Shown here: positions 16,519 to 25,325 of the stretch, piece after piece
Layout: the number at the start of each line of letters is the position of its first letter
Numbering within the stretch: the stretch's first letter is position 1
Assembly: GCF_012912105.1 (NCBI RefSeq)
Contig: NZ_QMEA01000001.1
Span: 62,001-126,000 of the forward strand
Length of the DNA stretch: 64,000 bases
Source of the DNA: Brasilonema sp. UFV-L1
GTDB lineage: Bacteria; Cyanobacteriota; Cyanobacteriia; Cyanobacteriales; Nostocaceae
Direction: 5' to 3'
Notes under the pieces: model-generated
Databases searched by the model: none
The model's input: the letters and a program-made list of their open reading frames with translations, nothing else
Told to the model about the DNA's origin: nothing
Made by a program: the position numbers and the translations under genes

Positions 16519-18594
16519 TTACGGCTGATTAAACTTTATCGGCTCTACTTTCGTGAGTTGTTTTATGCGCCAGCGGTAGCGTTCTACAGAACGTACTAGA
16601 GGACCGAGGTAGATTAACAGGGCAACAAGCAGACGTGCCCTTGCTCCCTGAAAACGGGAGTCAATCCGCGCCTGTAGGGCAAGCGCTACACACCAGACAC
16701 AAGAAATCAAGAACATTGTTGTGCCCACCCAGGGGCGATCGCCGGACCCAAGCGCAGACACAAAAAGGATAAATGCTGCTACATTCCACTCCAGTGTTAA
16801 GGGGAGATAAGAGATGAGCGACGAAGGAGGCTCATATAATGTTTGAAACAAACCGCGACCAAACACCCCAGAATAAATCACTGGTTGACCGAAACGAAGA
16901 AACGAAGATAAGTCTCCGTAGATTCTCCCAGCCCAGCTGGGCTGTCCCAAAAGGTTAAAACGGTAGGGATGCTTAAAATAAACAAGCGCCTCTGCCTTAC
17001 CATAGCCTCGCTGCTGCTTAAGATATGCATCTACCGTGTTACGGCGAAAGTGCCATACTATTGCCGCTGGACTAAAGCCAATCGCGTACCCTTTGTCTTG
17101 CAGCCGCCAGCATATATCAACATCGTCACCAGCAGCACGATACTGCCGGTCGAAGCCGTCAATTTCCTGTAGAACCTCCCGACGAAAAGCCATGTTGCAG
17201 CCAGCAATATGTTCAGCTACCTCATCGCTCAAAAGTACATGAGTGGGTACACCCGGAGACACAGCAACACAGGCTGGGACAAGAGAGTCCTCAGGAGGAG
17301 ATAAGTTTGGACCACCAACTGCTGCCAAACCTGAGGAGAGAAACTTTGCCACCAGATAGGTGAGCCAGTCTGGATCTGCCATACAATCAGAATCGGTAAA
17401 GGCAACAATCTCGCCCGTCGCGGCGGCGATGCCGACGTTGCGTGCTGCGCTCAGTCCCTTGTTTTCCTGGCTAATCAGGCGTACGTAGTCGTAGCGCTGT
17501 GTAATCTCTAGAGTGCGATCGCTAGATCCATCATTAACTACAATGACTTCATAATTGGGGTAGTTGAGTTCTTTAAGAGAAGCTAGGCAACTATCCATAG
17601 TGCGCTCAGCGTTGTAAGCGCAGACAACCACTGAGACTTTGGGATACTCCGGTAGCACTGGTGGCAGAGACGCTGTGTAATACTGCTGCACCGTGTGGAA
17701 CGCAGGTTTCTTGAGTCGTTCGGTGTCAACCAAACCAAAAGCCCAGTCCTGTATGGCATACCCGCCAGTAAACCACTCGTCTGTCCAGGAAAAAACTATC
17801 GTCCCTGCTGCTCCCATCTCAAAACTTGATGACAACTTCTGAGAGAGAATCTCGGCTTGAGCTTGGTTTCCCTCACGCATTGAGTCAACACCAAACTCAC
17901 TCAGCACCAGAGGTTTATCCTCGGCTAAGTTATGGAGTCGGGAGAGGTAAGAGCGAAAATCTTTTTCCCGATGCAGGTAGACGTTAAAGCATAAAAAGTC
18001 AGTAAAGTCAATATTTAAATATTCAGTACAGGGATAATTGGCATAGCTGACGAGAGTTTCACAATCGCTGTCTTTTGCTACCGCCATTAACTCTTTGACA
18101 AAAGCACGAACTTGTTTTTGACCATGCCACCGCACAACATCTGCAGGAATTTCATTGCCCACCAAATAGGCAAAGGTGGCGGGATGATTCCGGCAGGCTT
18201 TAACTCCTGTGGCAATGCAGTTACGGATTTCTGCTTGAGTTGCAGAGGAGTTAAGGAAGGCGATATGCTGAGCCCAAGGAATGCCAATGAGCAGTCTTAG
18301 ACCGTAGGCTACAGCAAAATCCAAAAGCCATTCGGGTGGAACAGTATAGATACGTAGACAGTTAGCCCCTAACTCTGCCATCATGGCAAAGTCTTTCTCC
18401 ACAACTGGTTTTTCTGGAAACGGCTGACCGTGTGTACCGGTGGAGAAAGGACCGTAGCTCACTCCTTTGAGAAAAAACTTCTGATCACCGAGAAAGAAAA
18501 ATTTGCCCTTGACTGTAACTTTCCCGGTATTTGTTGGCGTTGTAGGGCTGCGCTCATAAGATGAAATCAGATTTTGCAAAATACCCCTCACCAT
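16519..18594 (-). CDS. GH-A-type glycosidase fused to GT2 glycosyltransferase
   Basis: The first half (about residues 25-320 of 691) is a TIM-barrel glycoside hydrolase of clan GH-A type: FFLKGVSYGPF opening, LVGNEIPAD with the acid/base Glu after Asn, and LVLSEFGVD with the likely nucleophile Glu. The second half is a processive-looking GT2 domain: VVVCAYNAERT, VVNDGSSDRT, FTDSDCMADPDW, AGDDVDICWR and QQRGYGKAE in place of QxxRW. It ends in several membrane helices (about 580-670). It could make and trim, or remodel, one polymer. An upstream TTG at 18642 extends the frame into the AATTC repeat, so I prefer the ATG at 18594. It is the first gene of the minus-strand operon. Confidence 0.85.
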   Translation of the reverse strand: MVRGILQNLISSYERSPTTPTNTGKVTVKGKFFFLGDQKFFLKGVSYGPFSTGTHGQPFPEKPVVEKDFAMMAELGANCLRIYTVPPEWLLDFAVAYGLRLLIGIPWAQHIAFLNSSATQAEIRNCIATGVKACRNHPATFAYLVGNEIPADVVRWHGQKQVRAFVKELMAVAKDSDCETLVSYANYPCTEYLNIDFTDFLCFNVYLHREKDFRSYLSRLHNLAEDKPLVLSEFGVDSMREGNQAQAEILSQKLSSSFEMGAAGTIVFSWTDEWFTGGYAIQDWAFGLVDTERLKKPAFHTVQQYYTASLPPVLPEYPKVSVVVCAYNAERTMDSCLASLKELNYPNYEVIVVNDGSSDRTLEITQRYDYVRLISQENKGLSAARNVGIAAATGEIVAFTDSDCMADPDWLTYLVAKFLSSGLAAVGGPNLSPPEDSLVPACVAVSPGVPTHVLLSDEVAEHIAGCNMAFRREVLQEIDGFDRQYRAAGDDVDICWRLQDKGYAIGFSPAAIVWHFRRNTVDAYLKQQRGYGKAEALVYFKHPYRFNLLGQPSWAGRIYGDLSSFLRFGQPVIYSGVFGRGLFQTLYEPPSSLISYLPLTLEWNVAAFILFVSALGSGDRPWVGTTMFLISCVWCVALALQARIDSRFQGARARLLVALLIYLGPLVRSVERYRWRIKQLTKVEPIKFNQP

Positions 18595-18790
18595 TGACTG
18601 CAAATTGGTTAGCTCGTGACCCACGAGCAGGCTCAAATTCAAAATTCAAAGGAGGCATAGACCGCTGCGCTAACAAAGTTCAAAAAAAAGAAAAAGGATA
18701 CAAGCCCCGCTCCTTATGGTATGGGGTTCTTAATTTTGAATGAGCGAATGCGTGAATTTTGAATTGTTAATATCCCCCTGGGGTGGAATT

Positions 18791-18862
18791 AACTGTTTAT
18801 GAAATAACAGTGTGGAACCGTTGTGTTTGCGATCGCGTCCCAGAAAATGTATAACTTAACGT
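18791..18862 (-). promoter_or_regulatory. 72-bp conserved upstream element, copy A
   Basis: Read on the minus strand, this segment runs from ACGTTAAGTTATACATTTTC through GGACGCGATCGCAAAC to CACTGTTATTTCATAAACAG. It matches 22102-22173 on the plus strand with about nine mismatches and no gaps. It lies 148 nt upstream of the frame opening at 18642 (196 nt from the preferred ATG). A HIP1 GCGATCGC octamer sits in its centre. Between it and the gene are AATTC-type short repeats and no reading frame. Conservation and orientation suggest a regulatory site; the factor is unknown. Confidence 0.65.
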
Positions 18863-18928
18863 TTGAGTTTGCTAAGTTTGGTCTATTTCTGTCCCAAGGT
18901 AGAGGAAAATTACGTTGTGCCTCGAAAG

Positions 18929-21301
18929 TCAACCGTAGTGATAAACACCAGCACGTCCATAATTGCCTAGTACATAACCAGATGTTCTAGTGACGGGTAA
19001 TAACAACGTTTCCAAAATCTGCTCTCGTACCAAGGGAGTGACTTCACAACCGCTCTTGAGGCAATCCACTAGTAACTGGTTGAGGGCGTAATACTGCTTG
19101 AGCACTTTCTTCTGCTGTTCGCTGAATTGCCATTGATGACCAATGTTGCAACAGCTAAGCATCACAAACCTCAATTTCTTAGCCCAACTCAGACAACCAT
19201 TAGTGTTGCACCATTCCTTCAACCTTTCTCTGTCTTGATCTCGGTATGGTAGTTGTTCTTTAAGTTGTTGCAGCGATCGCTTTAACTCAGGGTTACTGAC
19301 AAGAGTTTGCTCATCAGGAAGAGCAAAGTTGAGGGCAAAAACTCGCTCTAGAGGAGAATCGCAAGGCAGGGTAAGACTTAGGGATAGTGCGCGGCTAAGA
19401 ACCAGATCTATAGCCAAATCAGAAGCAAGATTGTCAGCAACCCTCGGATCAATCGCAAGGGAGAGAGCCAAGTCATAAGTCAATGTCAGATCTTCAGTTC
19501 GTACTAGTGACAGGTAAAAGGCACGAATAGCTGCTTTTTTGTAAGGAGCTTTAACTGAAAGTGACTTTTGGTTGAGCCAGATGAGGAACTCCTGCAATTG
19601 CTTATCAAAAGCTACAAGTGCATCAATGTGTTGCTTCATTAACTGCAGCAGATCAGTGGCATCATTTAACATACCAGCCGTAAGTAAAAAGACTTTGTGC
19701 CAACGGGGTTCGTTCAGATGGTTGACCAGTGAGAGGAGTTTTTCTTGTAATATCTCTGGTTCCGGACTAGTGACAATATTTCTCGCTGTTAAATACTCAG
19801 CAAACGTGAGATGCGAAAATGAGTAAATTCCCCGCGCCCGTTCTACCAGTAGTCCATGTGCTTCAAGCGATTTCAGCACTGCTTGACTACTGAGTTGCAG
19901 TCCTTCCAGCTCAGCAAGGCTTGTGGGTAAATTACGGAGATAGTCCGCGATATATTGCCGGACATTGCTTTTTGTAAAAAAGTAACGTTCTTGCTTAAAG
20001 GTGATAGCAGCAATTTGACTGAGCAGTTTGAGCTTATGGGGTAAAGACAAATAACTACCAGTTCTATCGCGTTTAATGTTTCTTGCTTCATCCCAACGGT
20101 TGAGCAAAATGTTCAATGCTTGTTTGTAAAGTTCGACTCGTCTAGCAGGAAAGTCTGAACGAGCTTGAAACACACAACAAGCCAGATTCAGCAAAAGCGG
20201 CGTCACGGCTAGTTCTCGAATCTGCTGATTTTCCGATAACTGCAACTTTTGCATGAACTGACAAGCCTTGGCTTTTCCATTTTCCCTGTCATTCCTGCTG
20301 ACGTTGACAAACCACTTTTGGACAAAAGCTTCGATTTGGGGCAGGTCAAAATCGGCAATTTCAACATCAGTAAATCCCTCAAATTGGTACTCATAGGTCG
20401 CAATCCGACAAGTGATAATAAACTGATTCTTGTAATACTCCTCAGACAACTTGCAAATTTTTTTTATGATTTCGGCTCTATCATCTTCTGGAACTTCATC
20501 TAAGCCATCCAGTAGAATTAACATTCTGCCGTGAGCGAGTAATGTTTGGATTTGCTGGTCGCAAGTTCCGAAGTCGGCAAGTTCTTGACTGATATAATTC
20601 AAGAAACTAAAATCCCCTGTTTCTGTTGCATCCTCAGCAAAGTTTTTCAGTCGGATAAAAATCGGAACTCGATCTGATAGGAAGTTGCCTTGATTACATT
20701 GCTGGGCGATATGTTGTAAAAATGTGGTTTTTCCAGAGCCTGGTTTGCCTAACACCATCAGTTTCGGATAGGTAGCAACTACCTGCATCGCGCTAACTCG
20801 TTCTTGACAAACTTCACCTAAACCAAAGCGATCAAATTCTTGAACAAAGTCTTGCAATTCAAAGATATCTAACCATCTTTGACAAGTCATATTATTCAGA
20901 ATATTGACATCGACATAAATGTCTTCTAACTCAATCGGTTGAGCGACATCTAACAACCGCATAGTAGCACACTGGGCTTGAATCTTATCGCTTCGGCGCG
21001 AGCGTAATACTTGCACTAAGGTATTAATATCCCAGCAGTTATTCCAATCCTGCTTATTTTGTGTCGGTAGGTTTTGAGTTGGTAGCTCAGCAATTTCTTG
21101 CCAATCCAAACCGAGTTGAAAGCAGATTTCCATAAAGTTCTGACGCTCAATCGGCTTGCCTGTAAAAAACTTCCAAATTGGCTGGCGAGTTTCCAACCCT
21201 ACCTCGCTCGCTAGATACTCTTGCGTCCATTCCCTGACTTGAAAAGCCCTTTTGGCTTTTTGAATTCCTAAGATAGATGCTTTTAGTGAACGCCTTGCCA
21301 T
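18929..21301 (-). CDS. HTH-NACHT NTPase (STAND family)
   Basis: The N-terminus (about residues 1-75) looks like a helix-turn-helix module (REWTQEYLASEVGLETRQPI). A NACHT domain follows, with Walker A GKPGSGKTT (about 185-193), Walker B LILLDGLDEVPEDD (about 261-274) and an internal ITCRIATYEYQ sensor region. The last 350 residues are helical without recognisable repeats and end in an aromatic YVLGNYGRAGVYHYG tail. NACHT STAND proteins are signal-sensing switches; bacterial members include antiphage NLR-like proteins, and cyanobacteria carry many of unknown role. This one sits alone between two sugar operons. A defence role is inference; a regulator of these operons is the main alternative. 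Confidence 0.85.
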   Translation of the reverse strand: MARRSLKASILGIQKAKRAFQVREWTQEYLASEVGLETRQPIWKFFTGKPIERQNFMEICFQLGLDWQEIAELPTQNLPTQNKQDWNNCWDINTLVQVLRSRRSDKIQAQCATMRLLDVAQPIELEDIYVDVNILNNMTCQRWLDIFELQDFVQEFDRFGLGEVCQERVSAMQVVATYPKLMVLGKPGSGKTTFLQHIAQQCNQGNFLSDRVPIFIRLKNFAEDATETGDFSFLNYISQELADFGTCDQQIQTLLAHGRMLILLDGLDEVPEDDRAEIIKKICKLSEEYYKNQFIITCRIATYEYQFEGFTDVEIADFDLPQIEAFVQKWFVNVSRNDRENGKAKACQFMQKLQLSENQQIRELAVTPLLLNLACCVFQARSDFPARRVELYKQALNILLNRWDEARNIKRDRTGSYLSLPHKLKLLSQIAAITFKQERYFFTKSNVRQYIADYLRNLPTSLAELEGLQLSSQAVLKSLEAHGLLVERARGIYSFSHLTFAEYLTARNIVTSPEPEILQEKLLSLVNHLNEPRWHKVFLLTAGMLNDATDLLQLMKQHIDALVAFDKQLQEFLIWLNQKSLSVKAPYKKAAIRAFYLSLVRTEDLTLTYDLALSLAIDPRVADNLASDLAIDLVLSRALSLSLTLPCDSPLERVFALNFALPDEQTLVSNPELKRSLQQLKEQLPYRDQDRERLKEWCNTNGCLSWAKKLRFVMLSCCNIGHQWQFSEQQKKVLKQYYALNQLLVDCLKSGCEVTPLVREQILETLLLPVTRTSGYVLGNYGRAGVYHYG

Positions 21302-22101
21302 AAACTATAATTAAACCCTAGGTATTCTAAATTTCAAAAAATTTTTATAACTTACGAATTGACAAAATTTTGATAATATGAATGAAGTATCACCTAATTG
21401 CAGAGCTTAAGTTTTATGTAAAATTATCTCAATCAAGTTATACATGAAAAGCATAAAAATCGAAATAATCAGCCAATGTCTCTGAAAATGAGTCTAAAAC
21501 TGAGTAAATAACGTTAAATCGTTTCAAGCTATACAATAAATAATTTATATCAAATCTCTCTCAAAAATCTTTTTGAACTCTTAAGATATATTAATTTTTT
21601 TGATGGTAATTAGAAAATGAAAACAATTTTATTTTTTATAAAAAAATAAAAGCAAATTGAGAATCTATTCATCAAGTTCATGAAGAATGAGAAAGAAAAG
21701 TTTGTGAATCTTAAGAGCAGATATTTTTTTCAATAAATAAAGACACAGAGCTGGAGAAGTCAATCTTCTATTTATCCGCAAAACAAAAAGTCAGGAAAGT
21801 AGAGTCATTTGAATTCTATTGAAAGGGAATTATAATTATTCTCATAGAAATGAAAGACACACAATCCTGTTAGAGTCAGTCGCTGCGTGCTGGTAGGGCA
21901 TATTTTGAATTCCCCAAATGGACTGACTGTTTCAAACAAGAGCATAGTGTTGGCAATTGAGAACTGTAATAAATTTCTAATGTTTTAATTTTTCCCTGAC
22001 TTCTACCCTTAGAGAGATTTAATGTTAAGTTACCTAGTATTTTGAATACAAATAAGCTTTTGGGAAAGTTAGGTAAAAACTGTGTCGTTTGTCGAACTTA
22101 T
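21302..22101. other. AT-rich intergenic region, no gene seen
   Basis: This stretch upstream of the NACHT gene is very AT-rich, with many poly-A/T runs, and has no frame I would call coding. It must contain the NACHT promoter on the minus strand. The base composition differs sharply from the flanking operons, consistent with a mobile or foreign insertion that brought in the NACHT gene. Confidence 0.5.
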
Positions 22102-22173
22102 ACGTTAAGTCATACATTTTCCAGGACGCGATCGCAAACAGACAAGTTGCACACTGTTATTTCATAAACAATT
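22102..22173 (+). promoter_or_regulatory. 72-bp conserved upstream element, copy B
   Basis: Same element as 18791-18862, here on the plus strand: ACGTTAAGTCATACATTTTC, GGACGCGATCGCAAAC, then CACACTGTTATTTCATAAAC. It ends 147 nt before the ATG of the epimerase gene at 22321. The sequence between element and start codon is not similar to the corresponding stretch at copy A, so similarity is confined to the element. Confidence 0.65.
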
Positions 22174-22320
22174 GCGCTGATACCACAGCATAGGTATAAA
22201 TATTGGCAGCGTTGCAAGCACCTCTTCGTGCGAGAGTGGCTCGTTACGAGGAAATAGTTTTGTAGTCAGTCAACACAGGTATTTTACAGAACCTGGGTTT
22301 ACATATAGGGTTTGGAACCT

Positions 22321-23355
22321 ATGAAAATACTCGTAACTGGAACTGAAGGTTATATCGGCTCGTTGTTAGCCCCAATCTTGATGCAACACGGACATGAGGT
22401 CATCGGGGTTGACACAGGATACTATAAAGTTGGTTGGCTGTACAACGGTACTGAGCTAACTGCCAAAACTCTTAACAAAGACATCCGCCACATCACAACA
22501 GAAGATTTACAAGGTGTTGAAGCAGTCGTTCATCTGGCTGAACTTTCCAACGATCCCGCCGGACAACTATATCCTAATGTGACTTACGACATTAACCATA
22601 AAGGTTCGGTTCGCCTTGCTGAACTCGCAAAAGCAGCTGGTGTGCGTCGCTTTGTGTACACTTCTTCATGCAGTGTTTATGGCGTTGCAGCCGAGGACTA
22701 TGTTACGGAAGAGTCCAAAGTCAATCCACAAACAGCTTATGCAGAATGTAAAACGCTGGTAGAGCGAGATGTCAAGTTACTAGCTGATGATAGTTTTTCT
22801 CCCACCTTTTTGCGAAATGCTACAGCCTTCGGTGTATCTCCCAGAATGCGCTTTGATATTGTTTTAAACAACTTGGCTGGTTTAGCATGGACTACCAAAG
22901 AAATCAAGATGACAAGCGACGGTACTCCCTGGCGTCCTTTGGTTCATCTGCTTGATATTTGCAAGGCAATTGTCTGTACGCTGGAAGCAGAACGCCACAT
23001 TGTTCACAACCAAATCTTCAATGTGGGTGACACTGCTAGCAATTATCAAGTCAAAGAAATTGCTCAGATAGTCGCTGAAGTTTTCCCTGGTTGCAAGCTT
23101 TCCTTTGGAGACAGTGGTGCAGACAACCGCAGCTACCGGGTTTGTTTCGAGAAGATTAACACAACACTACCAGGATTTAAGTGTGAGTGGAATGCAGCTA
23201 AGGGTGCGAAGCAGCTGTTTGATGTGTTTAGTTCTATCGATATGTCAGAATCCACTTTTTTATTTAGAGGATTCACTCGTTTGAAGCAGCTGGAGTATCT
23301 GATTCGCACTGGGCAAATTGATCAAAATTTCTTCTGGAACAAGTCATGCTATTGA
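22321..23355 (+). CDS. NAD-dependent epimerase/dehydratase (extended SDR)
   Basis: The protein opens with the Rossmann motif LVTGTEGYIGS and has the SSCSVYG strand and a YxxxK active site (TAYAECK, about residues 138-144), so it is catalytically complete. This family performs 4-keto reduction, epimerisation or dehydration of nucleotide-bound sugars. As first gene of a cytidylyltransferase-containing operon it may act on a CDP-sugar. I use the ATG at 22321; the frame can open nine bases earlier at a TTG, but the Rossmann strand then starts unusually late. Its 3' end overlaps the next gene by 10 nt. Confidence 0.88.
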   Translation: MKILVTGTEGYIGSLLAPILMQHGHEVIGVDTGYYKVGWLYNGTELTAKTLNKDIRHITTEDLQGVEAVVHLAELSNDPAGQLYPNVTYDINHKGSVRLAELAKAAGVRRFVYTSSCSVYGVAAEDYVTEESKVNPQTAYAECKTLVERDVKLLADDSFSPTFLRNATAFGVSPRMRFDIVLNNLAGLAWTTKEIKMTSDGTPWRPLVHLLDICKAIVCTLEAERHIVHNQIFNVGDTASNYQVKEIAQIVAEVFPGCKLSFGDSGADNRSYRVCFEKINTTLPGFKCEWNAAKGAKQLFDVFSSIDMSESTFLFRGFTRLKQLEYLIRTGQIDQNFFWNKSCY

Positions 23356-23906
23356 CACAAACTTCACTCCAAGGCGCATTCCTTATTGACTTAGAACAAC
23401 GACAAGATACTCGCGGCTTCTTTGCTCGTACTTTCTGCCAAGAGGAATTTTCCGCTCATGGCTTAAAGTCAACAATTGTACAATGCAATCTCGCTTTCAA
23501 CTACAAAAAGGGTACTCTACGGGGCATGCACTATCAAGTTGCTCCTGCAACTGAGGTAAAATTAGTTCGCTGCACTCATGGTGCTATCTACGATGTCATC
23601 ATTGACTTGCGCCCTGAATCCCCTACGTATAAATTACACATTGGCGTTGAGCTAACTGCCCAGAACCGTAGAGCGCTGTACGTACCTGAAATGTTCGCTC
23701 ATGGCTACCAAACGCTAACTGATGCAGCCGAGATTGTGTATCAGATGAGTGAATTCTACGCGCCAGAGTACCAGAGTGGTTTGCGCTATGACGATCCAGC
23801 CTTTGGCATTGAATGGCCTTTACCTATAAGTGAAATTTCACAAAAGGATACTTGCTGGTCACTTTTTGAAACTGTTCTAAACTCTACCCACGTTCAACCA
23901 GTATAA
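23346..23906 (+). CDS. rfbC: dTDP-4-dehydrorhamnose 3,5-epimerase family protein
   Basis: A 186-residue cupin of the RmlC/RfbC type. It has the N-terminal DTRGFFARTFCQEEF strand, the family landmark KGTLRGMHYQ with the active-site His, VKLVRCTHGAIYDVIIDLR and YVPEMFAHGYQTLTD. The enzyme inverts C3 and/or C5 of 4-keto-6-deoxy nucleotide sugars. The operon lacks rmlA, rmlB and rmlD but has an rfbF-type cytidylyltransferase, so the substrate may be a CDP- rather than dTDP-linked ketosugar. It is translationally coupled to the upstream epimerase gene. Confidence 0.87.
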   Translation: MLLTQTSLQGAFLIDLEQRQDTRGFFARTFCQEEFSAHGLKSTIVQCNLAFNYKKGTLRGMHYQVAPATEVKLVRCTHGAIYDVIIDLRPESPTYKLHIGVELTAQNRRALYVPEMFAHGYQTLTDAAEIVYQMSEFYAPEYQSGLRYDDPAFGIEWPLPISEISQKDTCWSLFETVLNSTHVQPV

Positions 23907-23980
23907 GGCTTTGACCTCCCAAACAGACATTGTGAGGTACAAGTCGTATCAAGTTGCTCCCAAATACTCAAAGCTAAGAA

Positions 23981-25261
23981 ATGACTAAGACTACTTTGGA
24001 ACTCAACGTACACAAGACTACAACCGTGAATCGTTGTAGCTGTCGATTCTGTGGTTCAACATTAAAGCACACTTTTGTTGATTTGGGAATGTCACCGCTT
24101 TGTGAAAGCTACGTGACATCTGAACAGCTCAACCAAATGGAGGCTTTCTATCCGTTGCATGTGTACGTGTGCGATCGCTGTTTTTTAGTTCAACTTCAGG
24201 AATTTGTCAGTCCACAAGACATCTTCAGCGAGTATGCCTACTTTTCATCTTACTCCGACTCTTGGCTACAACACGCTAAGAATTATACCGACAAAGTCAT
24301 AGCTCGCTTTGGGTTAAACACCTCAAGTCAAGTCGTAGAAATAGCTAGTAACGATGGTTACTTATTACAATATTTTCTATCAAAAAGAATACCTGTTCTA
24401 GGCATAGAACCAGCAGCTAATATTGCTGAGGTAGCTAAAACAAAAGGTATTTCCACAGTTGTCAAGTTTTTTGGAATCAACACAGCTCAAGAATTAGCTG
24501 CTCTTTTGAAACAAGCCGATTTATTAGTAGCTAACAATGTACTTGCTCACGTACCTGACATCAACGATTTTGTAGCAGGCTGCAAAATTTTACTCAAACC
24601 TAAAGGTGTCATCACTATGGAATTTCCTCATCTCATGCGACTGATGGAGGAAAACCAGTTTGATACTATATATCACGAACACTTCTCTTACTTGTCGTTG
24701 CTCACAGCTGAAAAGATTTTTGCACAGCACGGTTTAACCATCTTTGATGTAGAAGAACTATCAACTCATGGTGGTTCTCTGAGAATTTATGCTTGTCATA
24801 CAGAAGATAATTCTAAATCTATTAGTGAGCAGGTGAGAGAACTAAGAGCTAGAGAAGAAACTGCTGGGTTTAGCAACATAGAACACTATTCTTCCTTCGC
24901 AACCAAAGTTAAGGAAACCAAATTCAAACTTTTGGAATTTTTAATTTCAGCGAAACGACAAGGAAAATCAATTGCAGGTTATGGTGCTCCTGGTAAAGGT
25001 AATACCCTTTTGAATTATTGTGGAATCAGAGAAGACTTTATTGATTACACCGTAGATCGGAACCCATACAAACAAGGCAAATTCTTACCAGGAACTCATA
25101 TACCAATCTTTCATCCAGACAAGATTCAAGAGACAAAGCCAGACTATCTGCTGATTCTACCTTGGAATTTGAAAAACGAGATAATCGCGCAGATGTCCTA
25201 TGTACGTGATTGGGGTTGTCAATTTGTCGTCCCAATTCCTGAAGTCAATGTCTATTCTTGA
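23981..25261 (+). CDS. Sugar C-methyltransferase (zinc-binding, SAM-dependent)
   Basis: Three parts are visible. An N-terminal zinc-binding motif has CRFCG and CDRC pairs (about residues 20-70). The central class I SAM domain has VVEIASNDGYLLQYF and LVANNVLAHVPDI. The C-terminal C-methyltransferase domain contains YHEHFSYLSL, STHGGSLRIYA and SIAGYGAPGKGNTLLNYCG. This is the layout of NovU/TylCIII-like enzymes that methylate C3 (or C5) of 4-keto deoxysugars to give branched-chain sugars. The 426-aa length is usual. The neighbours supply the ketosugar. Confidence 0.9.
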   Translation: MTKTTLELNVHKTTTVNRCSCRFCGSTLKHTFVDLGMSPLCESYVTSEQLNQMEAFYPLHVYVCDRCFLVQLQEFVSPQDIFSEYAYFSSYSDSWLQHAKNYTDKVIARFGLNTSSQVVEIASNDGYLLQYFLSKRIPVLGIEPAANIAEVAKTKGISTVVKFFGINTAQELAALLKQADLLVANNVLAHVPDINDFVAGCKILLKPKGVITMEFPHLMRLMEENQFDTIYHEHFSYLSLLTAEKIFAQHGLTIFDVEELSTHGGSLRIYACHTEDNSKSISEQVRELRAREETAGFSNIEHYSSFATKVKETKFKLLEFLISAKRQGKSIAGYGAPGKGNTLLNYCGIREDFIDYTVDRNPYKQGKFLPGTHIPIFHPDKIQETKPDYLLILPWNLKNEIIAQMSYVRDWGCQFVVPIPEVNVYS

Positions 25262-25325
25262 ACCAGCCATAAATCAAATCAAGCTTAATTAAAAACTTGA
25301 ACAATAAACAAAAGAGGAAATTACG

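Noticed and set aside
18791-22173. 72-bp inverted copies as ends of a transposon carrying the NACHT gene
   Set aside because: No target duplication or transposase is visible, and each copy keeps the same orientation and near-identical distance to its own operon. Kept only as the alternative explanation.
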